NCBI RefSeq assembly: GCF_900007165.1
Contig: NZ_CYGY02000067.1
Location: forward strand, 3,137-67,136
Direction of reading: 5' to 3'
Length of the DNA stretch: 64,000 nucleotides
Origin: Paraburkholderia piptadeniae
Lineage (GTDB): Bacteria; Pseudomonadota; Gammaproteobacteria; Burkholderiales; Burkholderiaceae
Part shown: piece by piece, positions 24,791 to 33,335 of the stretch
How the letters are laid out: every line of letters starts with the position of its first letter
Position numbering within the stretch: the stretch's first letter is position 1
Translations under genes and position numbers: made by a program
Notes under the pieces: generated by a model
Told to the model about the DNA's origin: nothing
Database searches by the model: none
The model's input: only the letters and a program-made list of their open reading frames with translations

Positions 24791-26890
24791 TCAGGCTTTC
24801 TTGTCGCGCAGCGTGATGACAGCGGCCAGCACGACGAGTCCGTTGATGATGTCGCGCACCGCGGGCGGCACCGTCGTGCCCGCGAGCAGCGTGCCTAGCG
24901 CGGTCAGCAGCAGCGCGCCGCCGAACACGCCGAGATAGTGGCCGCGTCCGCCCGTGATCAGCGCGCCGCCCACGACGACCACGGCAATCGACGGCAGCAG
25001 ATACGGGTCGCCCATGCCGAGAAACGCCTGGCTGCTGAAGCCCGCGAGCAGCAGGCCGACGAGCGCCGAGCACACGCCCGACAGACAGTAGACGGCAATC
25101 AGCGTCGGACCGACGCGCACGCCCGACAGCTTCGCCGCGACGGGCGAATTGCCGACGGCATACACGCGCCGCCCAAATGCCGTGCGATGCAACAGCAGCA
25201 GTGCGAACGCGAGAAACACGGGCACGCACCACGCCGCGAGCGACAGCCAGCCCACGCGGCCATTCGTGAACGCGCTGAGCGCGGAAGGCGCCCAGCCCTG
25301 CGGCGAGCCGTTGCAATAGATCAGCGTCAGCCCTTGCAGCAGTCCGTTCGCCGCGAGCGTGACGACGATCGGCGGCAGCCCGAGCACGACCACGCCCGCG
25401 CCGTTGAAGATGCCGACGACTAGCCCCGCGCCCAGCACGACGGGCACGGCCCACCAGGCCGCGTCGTTGACGCCGTGCGTAAGACCCGTGAGCAGCACGC
25501 CCGACAGCGTGATGAGCCACGGCATCGACAGATCGAGACCGCCCGTCAGGATCACCGCGCCCTGACCCAGGCCGAGGATCGCGAGAAAGAGCGTCAGCGT
25601 GAGCAGACTGCTATAGAAGTTCGCGCTCGCCAGCACGCCCGGACCGTAGACGAAGCCCGTCAACACGATCACCGCGACGAATAGCAGATACGCAGGCACG
25701 ACGTAGCGCGCCCACTCGCGATTGCGTTCGATCCAGTCGGCGAAAAAGCGGCCTGTGAGTTCCGTGTTCTCGACCGCGCGAAAGTCCGCGACGGCGAAAT
25801 CGACGCGCCGCGCGTGCCGCTCGTCCTGCGCGCGGCTATGCGTTCGCAACGCCTTCAGGCATTGCATCAGGTAACGCGCGCTTTCGTGCGCTGCGGACTG
25901 CTTGCCGATCGACGAGCCGAGCACGGCGAGGATCAGGATCACGGCCTCGGCGATCGTCGTGAAGAACGCGGACACGTTGAGCACGAGCAAAATGTTGACG
26001 GTGATCATCAGCGTCATCGCGGCAAACACGGTGCCCACGCAACCGCCGCGTCCGCCGCCGAGCCGCGTGCCGCCGAGCACGACGGCCGTGAACATCGACA
26101 GCAGCAGCGGCCTGCCGACGAGAGGATCGGCGGAGCCCGTCTGCGCCGACACGTATAGGCCCGCCGCCGCGTAGAACATGCCCGCGATCGCGTACGTGGC
26201 AATCCGATAGCGCGTGACGGGCAGGCCGTTCGCGTACGCGCTGTCCGGCTCGCTGCCGAGCGCGTAGATGCCCACACCGAGCCGCGTGCGCCGCAAGAAA
26301 GCCCAAACGACGAGTGCCGCGATCAGCACGCCCGCCGACATCGGCAGCTTGTCGGGAATCAGATCGGCCGTGAGCGCGCCCGCGAACTGGTCGCCGATGC
26401 TGCCGCCCGGCTTGTTCTGGATCAGCAGCGTCATGCCTTGCACCATGAACATCGTCGCCAGCGTGACGACGATCGATTGCAGCCGGAACCACGCGATCAG
26501 CGCGCCATTCACAAGGCCGATGCCGCCGCCTATCGCGAGTATCAACGCGACGCCCGCCCACTGCTCGATCGGCGTGCCCTGCACGAAGCGCACGGCAAGC
26601 ACGTTCGCAAGCGATACGACCGCCGATGCCGACAGGTCGAAGCCGCCACTCAGCACGACGATCGTCTGGCCGATCGCGGCGAGCGCGAGCGTCGTGCTGC
26701 TCGAAATCACGGAGCCGATGTCGTAGAGGCCGACGGGGGTCGCCGACAGCGCGACCCACGCGATCATCATCGCCGCGAGCGCGCCGATCGCGATGATCAG
26801 GCCGCGATGGTGATCGATGCGCGCGCCGAAGCCGACGTGCGCGCCCGGCCGCGCGATCTCGCTTTCGTGAGACGCAATTGCATTGTTCAT
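24791..26890 (-). CDS. Double-length ribose-type ABC transporter permease (fused)
   Basis: The 699 residues hold two complete RbsC-like permease domains in one chain. The first (about 28-335) includes LALAAIGQTIVVLSGGFDLS and VLGGTRLGGGRGG; the second (about 385-695) includes LGLGQGAVILTGGLDLSMPW and VVGGALITGGRGHYLGVFGG. The halves are joined by a hydrophilic linker of about 50 residues. Normal carbohydrate importers of this class use two separate or identical permeases, so this fused dimer supplies the whole pore. It follows the ATPase gene by 37 bases and precedes the dehydrogenase by 18. The two domains differ clearly, so this is an old fusion or duplication. Confidence 0.92.
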   Translation of the reverse strand: MNNAIASHESEIARPGAHVGFGARIDHHRGLIIAIGALAAMMIAWVALSATPVGLYDIGSVISSSTTLALAAIGQTIVVLSGGFDLSASAVVSLANVLAVRFVQGTPIEQWAGVALILAIGGGIGLVNGALIAWFRLQSIVVTLATMFMVQGMTLLIQNKPGGSIGDQFAGALTADLIPDKLPMSAGVLIAALVVWAFLRRTRLGVGIYALGSEPDSAYANGLPVTRYRIATYAIAGMFYAAAGLYVSAQTGSADPLVGRPLLLSMFTAVVLGGTRLGGGRGGCVGTVFAAMTLMITVNILLVLNVSAFFTTIAEAVILILAVLGSSIGKQSAAHESARYLMQCLKALRTHSRAQDERHARRVDFAVADFRAVENTELTGRFFADWIERNREWARYVVPAYLLFVAVIVLTGFVYGPGVLASANFYSSLLTLTLFLAILGLGQGAVILTGGLDLSMPWLITLSGVLLTGLTHGVNDAAWWAVPVVLGAGLVVGIFNGAGVVVLGLPPIVVTLAANGLLQGLTLIYCNGSPQGWAPSALSAFTNGRVGWLSLAAWCVPVFLAFALLLLHRTAFGRRVYAVGNSPVAAKLSGVRVGPTLIAVYCLSGVCSALVGLLLAGFSSQAFLGMGDPYLLPSIAVVVVGGALITGGRGHYLGVFGGALLLTALGTLLAGTTVPPAVRDIINGLVVLAAVITLRDKKA

Positions 26891-26927
26891 GAAATCCCTC
26901 TCGTAGAACGATGGATCGGGGCCGGTC

Positions 26928-28466
26928 TCAGCTCGACAGCATCCTGCGCATCACGTTCTCTTCGGTGAGCGCGTCGCCTTCGAGTTCGCCGGCGTGCCGG
27001 CCGCGATAGACCACCGTCACGCGGTCGCACACGTTGACGAGCTCGGGCACGTCCGTCGAATAGAACAGCACCGAGCCGCCCGCCGCCGCGAACGCGCGCA
27101 TCAACACGAAGATCTGATGCTTGGTGCCGACGTCGATGCCGCGCGTCGGGTCGAACATCAGCCAGACGCGGCTTTGCGTGAGCAGCCATTTCGCCATCGC
27201 GATCTTCTGCTGGTTGCCGCCCGAGAACGACAGACAGGGCTTGTACAGCGCGCGCGGGTTGACTTCCATCTGTTCGAGCGAGCGGCGGATCGCGGCCTGC
27301 TCGCGCTTGCGGTCGATCAGTCCGAAGCGCGTATAGCGCCGGATCATCGGCAGCGAAATGTTCTCGCCGCCCGGCAGACGCAGGAACAGCCCTTCCGTCT
27401 TGCGATCCTCGGGCAGCAGCGCGGTCGATACGCCCGCCTTCAGCGAATCGGCCGTCGAGGTCAGCGTGACGGGCTTGCCGTCGATGAGGATTTCGCCCGC
27501 GTCGATATACGTCGCGCCAAAGAGCGCCTCGAACAGTTCGCGCTGCCCCATGCCTTGCAGCGCCGCGATGCCATGCACCTCGCCCGCGCGCAACGTCAGG
27601 TCGAAGTCGTTCACCATGCCGTCGACGCTAATGCCGCGCGCCTCGATCGCGGGTGTCGCGATCTTCGCGGGTGCCGTCACCTTCGGCGGATACTTCGCGT
27701 CCATCGAGCGGCCGATCACGAGCCGGATCACTTCGTCGTCGGTGATGTCGGCGGCATCGAATGCCCCGACGTCCTTGCCGTTGCGATACACGGTCAGGCT
27801 GTCGCAGAACTCGCGCACTTCCTGCATCCGGTGCGAGATGAACACGAAGGTCACGCCGCGTGCCTTCAGTTCGTCGATGCGCCGTGCGAGCCACGCGACG
27901 TCGCGGCCCGACAGCGCCGAGGTCGGCTCGTCGAGCAGCAGCACTTGCGGCTCGCGCGCGATCGCCTTCGCGATCTCGATCTTCTGCCGCACGGGCAGCG
28001 ACAGATCGCGGATGTACGCGCCCGGGCGAATGTCGCCGAGCTCGAGCCGCTCCAGCCAATCGGCCGCCTTGCGCAGCGCGTCGTGCCGTTTGATCCGGCC
28101 GAACCAGCCCGTCGGCTCGTAGGCCATCAACAGGTTCTGCGCGACGGTCAGATCGCGCACCAGCGTCATCTCCTGGAACGCGGTCTGCACGCCGGCGCGA
28201 TGCGCGTCTTTCGGACCGTGCATCGATACCTCTTGCCCCATCACGCGCATGCTGCCCGCGTCCGGCCGCATCAGGCCGGACAGCAGCTTGACGGTGGTCG
28301 ACTTGCCCGCGCCGTTCTCGCCGAGCAGCGCCTGAACCGCGCCGCGCCTGACGCGAAACGATGCGCCGTCGAGCGCGACGGTTGCGCCGAAGCGCTTGAC
28401 GATGCCGGCGAGATCGATCGCGAGATCACCTTCCGCCGCACCCGTCTGCATGCTCATGCTTACCAT
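26928..28466 (-). CDS. Sugar-type ABC transporter ATP-binding protein (RbsA family)
   Basis: This 512-residue protein has two nucleotide-binding domains. Domain 1 has Walker A GENGAGKST (near residue 47), an atypical signature (LPVRQKIEIAKAI) and Walker B VLLLDEPTSALS. Domain 2 has a degenerate Walker A (GMGQRELFEAL), signature LSFSGGNQQKIAMAKWL and LMFDPTRGIDVGTK, as usual for RbsA/XylG proteins where only one site hydrolyses ATP well. GGAGGT six bases before ATG 28466 fixes the start. It sits between the binding-protein and permease genes, completing the importer. Confidence 0.94.
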   Translation of the reverse strand: MVSMSMQTGAAEGDLAIDLAGIVKRFGATVALDGASFRVRRGAVQALLGENGAGKSTTVKLLSGLMRPDAGSMRVMGQEVSMHGPKDAHRAGVQTAFQEMTLVRDLTVAQNLLMAYEPTGWFGRIKRHDALRKAADWLERLELGDIRPGAYIRDLSLPVRQKIEIAKAIAREPQVLLLDEPTSALSGRDVAWLARRIDELKARGVTFVFISHRMQEVREFCDSLTVYRNGKDVGAFDAADITDDEVIRLVIGRSMDAKYPPKVTAPAKIATPAIEARGISVDGMVNDFDLTLRAGEVHGIAALQGMGQRELFEALFGATYIDAGEILIDGKPVTLTSTADSLKAGVSTALLPEDRKTEGLFLRLPGGENISLPMIRRYTRFGLIDRKREQAAIRRSLEQMEVNPRALYKPCLSFSGGNQQKIAMAKWLLTQSRVWLMFDPTRGIDVGTKHQIFVLMRAFAAAGGSVLFYSTDVPELVNVCDRVTVVYRGRHAGELEGDALTEENVMRRMLSS

Positions 28467-28491
28467 CGGAACACCTCCGTTGCGGCGAGCT

Positions 28492-29619
28492 TCAGTCCTG
28501 CTTGCCGCTCAGCGCCGCATTGAAACCGACCTCGCGCGTCTCGTCCGAATAGATGTCCGCGAACCAGCCCGGCGGCACCTTGTCTTGCGGGAACCCGGTG
28601 CAGCCCGCCTTCAGCTCGTCGATCGAACCGGTCTTGCACAGCTTCGACTGCGAGCTCTCGGCGAGCGGCAGCTTGAGCGTCACGCGTTGCGGAAAGTCCT
28701 TGCCGTCGAGCTTCGCCACCGCGAGCTTCAGCGCCATCGCACCGGAGTAAGGCGGCGCGCCATACGAAATCGAGCGGTAGCCGATCGAGCGATACGTGCC
28801 CTCGCCTTTCACGGTGCCGGGCGGCAGCATCTGCACGCGGTGTCCGTTCGACGATTCGCCCGCGCATGGCTTGATCTTGTCGTCGGCGATGCCCGCTTCG
28901 AGCTGCATCGACGCGGCCGTGAAGCAGCCGACCTGCATCCACAGGCCGTCGATCTTGTCCCAGCTGTTGGTCGCGAGAATCTTCGACAGCTCGGTGCGCG
29001 CCGTCGCCTGGCTCCACATGCCCGTGCCTTCCGCGACGATGTGAATGCCGGGATACTTCGCGAACACGGCTTTCGCGGCTTCGGTGCGCGCGCGGTCGAC
29101 CGACGTGCCCGGCACGCCGTTGATCAGCACGATATTGCCCTTGCCGTTGATGGTCTTCGCGAGCCATTCGGCCGTGACGGTGCCCGCCTGCTTCTGGTCG
29201 ATCGTCACGTTGTGCGCGCACGGCTCGGTGACTTCGCCGTCGTACGCCGCGACGACCACGCCCTTCGAGCACGCGTTGCGGATCGCGCGGTTGAGCGCCG
29301 TCGGCGAGATCGGATAGATGACGATGGCCTTCGCACCCGCCTGCACCATCGAGTTGATCTGCTGGATCTGCTTCTGCGCGTCGGTGCCCGCTACCTGTAC
29401 TTCGAGATCGACCTTGTCCTTCAGCGCCGGCGTTTCGGCCATCGCCTTGACCATGTTCGCGGCTTCCGTCTGCCAGTCGTTGCCGACATAGCTCATCGAC
29501 AGAAAGATCTTGTACTTGCCGGCGGCAACGGCATTGCCGGAAAAAGCGAGTCCGCCGGCGAGCACCGCTGCGAGCGCCGCCTGCCCCGCGCGGCGGATGA
29601 TGCGAGTCACTGCTGTCAT
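28492..29619 (-). CDS. Periplasmic sugar-type ABC substrate-binding protein
   Basis: This 375-residue exported protein has a signal peptide (about residues 1-33, likely cleaved after NAVAAG) and a type I periplasmic-binding fold: YKIFLSMSYVGNDWQTEAANM, VAGTDAQKQIQQINSMVQ and AIVIYPISPTALNRAI are typical of ribose/xylose-type proteins. It delivers the operon's substrate to the fused permease. Four cysteines in the mature part (CSKGVV, EPCAHN, CFTAAS, KPCAGE) could form disulfides. GGAGG lies just upstream of ATG 29619. The ligand cannot be read from sequence. Confidence 0.92.
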   Translation of the reverse strand: MTAVTRIIRRAGQAALAAVLAGGLAFSGNAVAAGKYKIFLSMSYVGNDWQTEAANMVKAMAETPALKDKVDLEVQVAGTDAQKQIQQINSMVQAGAKAIVIYPISPTALNRAIRNACSKGVVVAAYDGEVTEPCAHNVTIDQKQAGTVTAEWLAKTINGKGNIVLINGVPGTSVDRARTEAAKAVFAKYPGIHIVAEGTGMWSQATARTELSKILATNSWDKIDGLWMQVGCFTAASMQLEAGIADDKIKPCAGESSNGHRVQMLPPGTVKGEGTYRSIGYRSISYGAPPYSGAMALKLAVAKLDGKDFPQRVTLKLPLAESSQSKLCKTGSIDELKAGCTGFPQDKVPPGWFADIYSDETREVGFNAALSGKQD

Positions 29620-29646
29620 GTCTTCCTCCAGTACCGTCTTTGTTTT

Positions 29647-30432
29647 TCAGGGTTGGACGTGCGGCAAACGTGATTCACGCGGCAGGACGATGCCTGCCGA
29701 ACCGGGCACGATGTTGGGATCGTGTCCGGGGATGACGAAGTCCGCGATCTGGCGAATGCGCCTGAGCGACGCGAATTCCGCCTGCGTTTCGTGGACGATG
29801 CCGACAGGCACCAGATCGACGATGTTCTCCATGCAGTTCGCGCAATCGCCCGCGATCAGCACGACGCCGTCTTCCGTATCGACGGCAACCGACTGATGAC
29901 CAGGCGTATGCCCCGGTGTCGGCACGACGCGCACGCCGGGCACGATATCCGTGATGCCGTGGACAAACTGCCAGCGAAACCATGCAAGCGGCTCGCGGCC
30001 GATCAGGAACTCCTGGTAGTACGTCGCCTGCGTCGGCAGCGGATGGCCCGCGTATTCCCATTCGGCTGCCTGGATCACGAACTTCGCGTTGCGAAAGAGC
30101 GTGTTGCCGCCCGAGTGGTCATAGTGCAGATGCGTGTTGATCACGATGTCGACGTCGTCCGCGCTCCAGCCGACATACTCCTTCAGCGCGCGCTCGAGCC
30201 GCTCTTCGGGCGCCTGTTCGCACGGGCACACGAAGTTCGAGACCCACGCCGGATCATGAATGCCTGTATCCACGACAATCTTCTTTTGCGCGCCGACGAT
30301 CGCCGTCGACCACACGGGCACGCGGATCGACTGCCCGAAATAGCGCCCGTGAACTTGTGACGAGCGGTCGACTGTCAGCCAGCCCGTCGGCATTGCCACG
30401 ACCTTCAGACGTGGCGCAGATGCGCTGCTCAT
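29647..30432 (-). CDS. MBL-fold metallo-hydrolase (lactonase-like)
   Basis: This 261-residue metallo-beta-lactamase-fold enzyme carries the dinuclear metal motif THLHYDHSGG (about 105-114), a further His in PTPGHTPGHQS, Asp in IAGDCANC and His in VIPGHDPN. This arrangement is that of the N-acyl-homoserine-lactonase-like group, whose members open lactones or other esters. In this operon, beside an SMP-30 lactonase and a BKACE, a metabolic hydrolase is more likely than quorum quenching. GGAGG precedes ATG 30432, and the gap to the next gene is 27 bases. Confidence 0.87.
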   Translation of the reverse strand: MSSASAPRLKVVAMPTGWLTVDRSSQVHGRYFGQSIRVPVWSTAIVGAQKKIVVDTGIHDPAWVSNFVCPCEQAPEERLERALKEYVGWSADDVDIVINTHLHYDHSGGNTLFRNAKFVIQAAEWEYAGHPLPTQATYYQEFLIGREPLAWFRWQFVHGITDIVPGVRVVPTPGHTPGHQSVAVDTEDGVVLIAGDCANCMENIVDLVPVGIVHETQAEFASLRRIRQIADFVIPGHDPNIVPGSAGIVLPRESRLPHVQP

Positions 30433-30447
30433 GATGGCCTCCGCGCG

Positions 30448-31380
30448 TCAGAAGTTGGTTTCGTTCGCGCCTTTGAGGCCCAGCATCGCGCGTGCTTCGG
30501 CGGGCGTCGCGATGTCGAGCGAGAGCCCTTCGATCACCAGCCTGATCTTGCGCACCTGGTCCGCGCTCGATTCGGCGAGCTTGCCCGGCTCGATCCACAG
30601 CGAGTCTTCGAGTCCGACGCGCACGTTCGAACCCTGCGCGACGCCCATCGAGCCAAGCGGAATCTGATTGCGGCCCGCGCCGAGAATCGACCACACGTAG
30701 TCGCCGCCGAACAGGCGGTCGGCCGTGCGGCGCATGTGCATCAGGTCTTCCGGATGCGCGCCGATGCCGCCCAGCAGACCGAACACGCTCTGCACGAAGA
30801 AGGGCGGCTTCGCGAGTCCGCGATCGACGAAATGCGCGAGGTTGTACAGATGCGAGATGTCGTAGCACTCGTACTCGAAACGCGTGCCGTTCGCGCCGCA
30901 CGACGTGAGGATGTATTCGATGTCGGCGAACGTGTTCTTGAAGATCAGGTCGCGGCTGTTCTCCAGATGCTGGCGCTCCCAGTCGTGCTTGAATTCCTTG
31001 AAGCGCTCGAGCATCGGATAGAGGCCGAAGTTCATCGAGCCCATGTTCAGCGATGCCACTTCCGGCTTGAAGTGATGCGCGGGCTTGAGCCGTTCGGCGA
31101 CCGTCATGTGCGGACTGCCGCCGCTCGTGATGTTGATCACCGCATCGGTTTCGGCCTTGATGCGCGGCAGGAACTGCTGGAACACGGCCGGGTCCTGCGT
31201 CGGCCGCCCGTCGTTCGGGTCGCGCGCATGCAGATGCAGGATCGCCGCGCCCTCTTTCGCGGCCGCGAGCGCGGCGTCGCCGATCTGTTGCGGCGTCACG
31301 GGCAGATACGGAGACATCGACGGTGTGTGAATCGCGCCCGTCGGCGCGCAGGTGATGATGACCTTGCGTTTGCTTGCCAT
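30448..31380 (-). CDS. BKACE (DUF849) beta-keto acid cleavage enzyme
   Basis: This 310-residue TIM-barrel zinc enzyme is of the DUF849/BKACE family. Zinc ligands are the HxH in ILHLHARDP (about 46-48) and Glu in FEYECYD (about 230); NITSGGSP and NMGSMNFG line the active site. Family enzymes condense a beta-keto acid with acetyl-CoA to give acetoacetate and a new acyl-CoA. The frame is open far upstream, but ATG at 31380 has CGAGGAAA and the family N-terminus KRKVIITCAPTGAIHTP. Neighbouring 3-hydroxyacid and short-chain dehydrogenases could supply the beta-keto acid. The substrate class is open. Confidence 0.9.
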   Translation of the reverse strand: MASKRKVIITCAPTGAIHTPSMSPYLPVTPQQIGDAALAAAKEGAAILHLHARDPNDGRPTQDPAVFQQFLPRIKAETDAVINITSGGSPHMTVAERLKPAHHFKPEVASLNMGSMNFGLYPMLERFKEFKHDWERQHLENSRDLIFKNTFADIEYILTSCGANGTRFEYECYDISHLYNLAHFVDRGLAKPPFFVQSVFGLLGGIGAHPEDLMHMRRTADRLFGGDYVWSILGAGRNQIPLGSMGVAQGSNVRVGLEDSLWIEPGKLAESSADQVRKIRLVIEGLSLDIATPAEARAMLGLKGANETNF

Positions 31381-31403
31381 GTTTTCCTCGTTGCTGGTTG
31401 ACG

Positions 31404-32222
31404 TCAGAGCACTTCGACGTTGCCGCACACGGAGATCGCCTGTCCCGAGATGCCGCTGCCGCCAGGTGAGCATAGAAAGAGCGCAGTGGCCGCCACTTCT
31501 TCGGGCGTCGTCATGCGCCGCAATGAAACCTTTTCGAGGTACTGCTTTTCCATCTCTTCGTACGAGAGGCCGAGTTGCTGCGCGCGCGCGGCGATCACGC
31601 GCTCGATGCGCGGTCCCTTGACGATGCCGGGCTGAATCGTATTGACGCGTATGCCCGCTGGCCCGAGTTCGATCGCGAGACTTTTCGTCAGGCCGACGAT
31701 GGCCCATTTGGTCGCCGAATAGGGCGTGCGGTACGCGTAACCGAGGCGCCCCGCCACCGACGACAGCGCGATGATCGCGCCGCCATCCGGCGCATCGCGC
31801 AGCAGCGGCACTGCGCGGCGCGCGAAGTAGAACTGCGCGTTGAGGTTCACGTCGATCGTGTTGTCCCACTCGTCGGGATCGATCTGATCGACGCCGCCCG
31901 TCGGTCCGGCGATGCCCGCGTTGTTCACCAGAACGTCGAGGCCGCCGAGTTGCGCCTTGACGTCGGCGAACACACGCTCGACGGCATCGCGATCGGACAC
32001 GTCGGCGAGCGTCGCCGTGATCGCGCCTGCGCCGCCGCTTGTGCCACGATTGGCTTCGGCCGTCGCGAGCGCATCGATGGTGTCGCGGCTCGCGTCGCAT
32101 ACGTGCACGCGCGCGTCGGCATCTGCGAACGCGCGGGCGATCACGAGCCCTATCCCCGATGCGCCGCCTGTGACGAGCACGCGCAAGCCCGCGCGCGGTT
32201 GCAACATCTGTGTAACCGTCAT
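31404..32222 (-). CDS. Short-chain dehydrogenase/reductase
   Basis: This 272-residue classical SDR has the cofactor motif VTGGASGIGLVIARAFADA (near residue 17), NNAGIAG, the catalytic Ser in ALSSVAGRLG and YxxxK in PYSATK. The DA following the second strand (VHVCDAS) favours NAD over NADP. The frame stays open upstream; ATG at 32222 has CGGAGAC and a normal N-terminus. It lies between the regulator and BKACE genes and probably oxidises a hydroxyl of the imported compound. Confidence 0.91.
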   Translation of the reverse strand: MTVTQMLQPRAGLRVLVTGGASGIGLVIARAFADADARVHVCDASRDTIDALATAEANRGTSGGAGAITATLADVSDRDAVERVFADVKAQLGGLDVLVNNAGIAGPTGGVDQIDPDEWDNTIDVNLNAQFYFARRAVPLLRDAPDGGAIIALSSVAGRLGYAYRTPYSATKWAIVGLTKSLAIELGPAGIRVNTIQPGIVKGPRIERVIAARAQQLGLSYEEMEKQYLEKVSLRRMTTPEEVAATALFLCSPGGSGISGQAISVCGNVEVL

Positions 32223-32256
32223 GCTTGTCTCCGTTGTTGTGATGCGGTGAGGCGTG

Positions 32257-32961
32257 TCAGGCGCTGGCCGCTTCCCTGCCCTGCAATCGCTCGGCGAGGT
32301 CTGCCGCCGCCTCGCCGATGTCTTGCGCGATGCCAGCGCGCGCGCCTTCGCCGTCGCCGCGCCACAGCGCTTCGACGATCTTGCGGTGCGCGTCCATCGA
32401 ACGGCGCATGTGTGGAATGTCAGGGGCGACGAGATTGAGGAACGGCCCGATGCGCAACCAGAGGTTCTGGATCGTGGCGAGCGTGAGATCGCTCGCGCCG
32501 TGCGTGTAAATGGCGATGTGAAACTGGAAGTTGCTGCGCAGGTAGGCGGCGACATCGCCTGCTTCGACGTTCGCGTCCATCGCGTCGTAGATCGCTTGCA
32601 ACTCGGACAGATGCGCCTGCGTCATCCGGGATGCCGCGCGCTTCGCGACACAGCCCTCGAGCGCGATGCGCACGTCGCGCAGTTCGTCGAGCAGCTCGAG
32701 CGTCATCGGCGGGACCATCAACGCGCGGGCCGGACCATCGATCAACGCGCCTTCGGCTTGCAGGCGCGTGAGCGCGGCGCGCACGGGCATCGTCGACGAG
32801 CCGACCGCCTCCGCGACGCTGCGCAGACTCAGCAGCTGTCCGGGTGCGAACCGGCCGATCATGATCGCCTCGCGCAACTGCGCGTAGACGCGGCCTGCCA
32901 TCGTCTCGCGAGCGACGAGTTCGAGCTCGGGCAGCTCGCCACGGGGTGAGCGTGTCGCCAT
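32257..32961 (-). CDS. GntR-family (FCD) transcription regulator of the catabolic operon
   Basis: This 234-residue regulator has an N-terminal winged helix (about 20-85; VYAQLREAIMIGRFAPGQLL, SLRSVAEAVGSSTMPVRAALTRL) and an FCD ligand domain (about 95-225) with metal or ligand residues in FQFHIAIY and DAHRKIVEAL. It is the first gene of the nine-gene minus-strand operon and probably represses it until a pathway intermediate binds. A perfect CTGTGATCACAG palindrome lies 31 bases upstream of ATG 32961 (AGGAG present) and is the likely operator. Confidence 0.9.
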   Translation of the reverse strand: MATRSPRGELPELELVARETMAGRVYAQLREAIMIGRFAPGQLLSLRSVAEAVGSSTMPVRAALTRLQAEGALIDGPARALMVPPMTLELLDELRDVRIALEGCVAKRAASRMTQAHLSELQAIYDAMDANVEAGDVAAYLRSNFQFHIAIYTHGASDLTLATIQNLWLRIGPFLNLVAPDIPHMRRSMDAHRKIVEALWRGDGEGARAGIAQDIGEAAADLAERLQGREAASA

Positions 32962-32991
32962 TCAGGTGTCTCCTGTTTTGCGATCTGTGAC

Positions 32992-33003
32992 CTGTGATCA
33001 CAG
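32992..33003. promoter_or_regulatory. Palindromic operator candidate upstream of gntR gene
   Basis: CTGTGATCACAG is a perfect 12-bp palindrome, with a further CTGTGA half directly upstream (32985-32990). It lies 31-42 bases upstream of the regulator start, where an autoregulatory operator is expected. It also resembles a CRP half-site pair with no spacer, which is a less good fit. Confidence 0.55.
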
Positions 33004-33335
33004 TTGCGTTGAAAACAGTGTGCGTCGCGAGGATGGATGAGTCAAGCCATGCTTGACCAGGGTTAATACTCAAACGATCGCGGAGGGATGTGCGGCCCGT
33101 TCGCTTTCGGCGGCATGAGTTCGCGATGGGATGACCGCGCTTGATGAAGCTGGCGTTGAGGGAAAGGTGCGCACGCGGCTGTTGCGATAAGGCTATCTAT
33201 AAACACGCGCGGGCCGGCGACGTTGAATTGTCGATCCGCGAGAAATCAGAAGAAGCACCCGCTTCACCTGCCCGTCGATGGTTTGTTAACGAGTACGTTG
33301 TTTGAAACCGCGCAAGCGATGCGCAGAGCCAGCGA
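33004..33335. other. Intergenic stretch, no supported gene
   Basis: A 53-codon plus-strand frame at 33144-33305 (MKLALRERCARGCC...) lacks a ribosome binding site and has no family I recognise. The part around 33005-33060 should hold the promoter for the GntR operon. No terminator with a T-run is seen after the transporter gene. Confidence 0.45.

Noticed and set aside
29647..30432. Quorum-quenching AHL lactonase
   Set aside because: The fold fits, but the gene is embedded in a sugar-type catabolic operon, so a pathway hydrolase is more likely.
30448..32100. A 550-residue BKACE with a long N-terminal extension
   Set aside because: The extension is a wrong-frame reading of the SDR gene; ATG 31380 has a ribosome binding site and the family start.
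33144..33305. 53-codon plus-strand frame between the GntR and transporter genes
   Set aside because: No ribosome binding site and no family match; it lies in the expected promoter region of the GntR operon.
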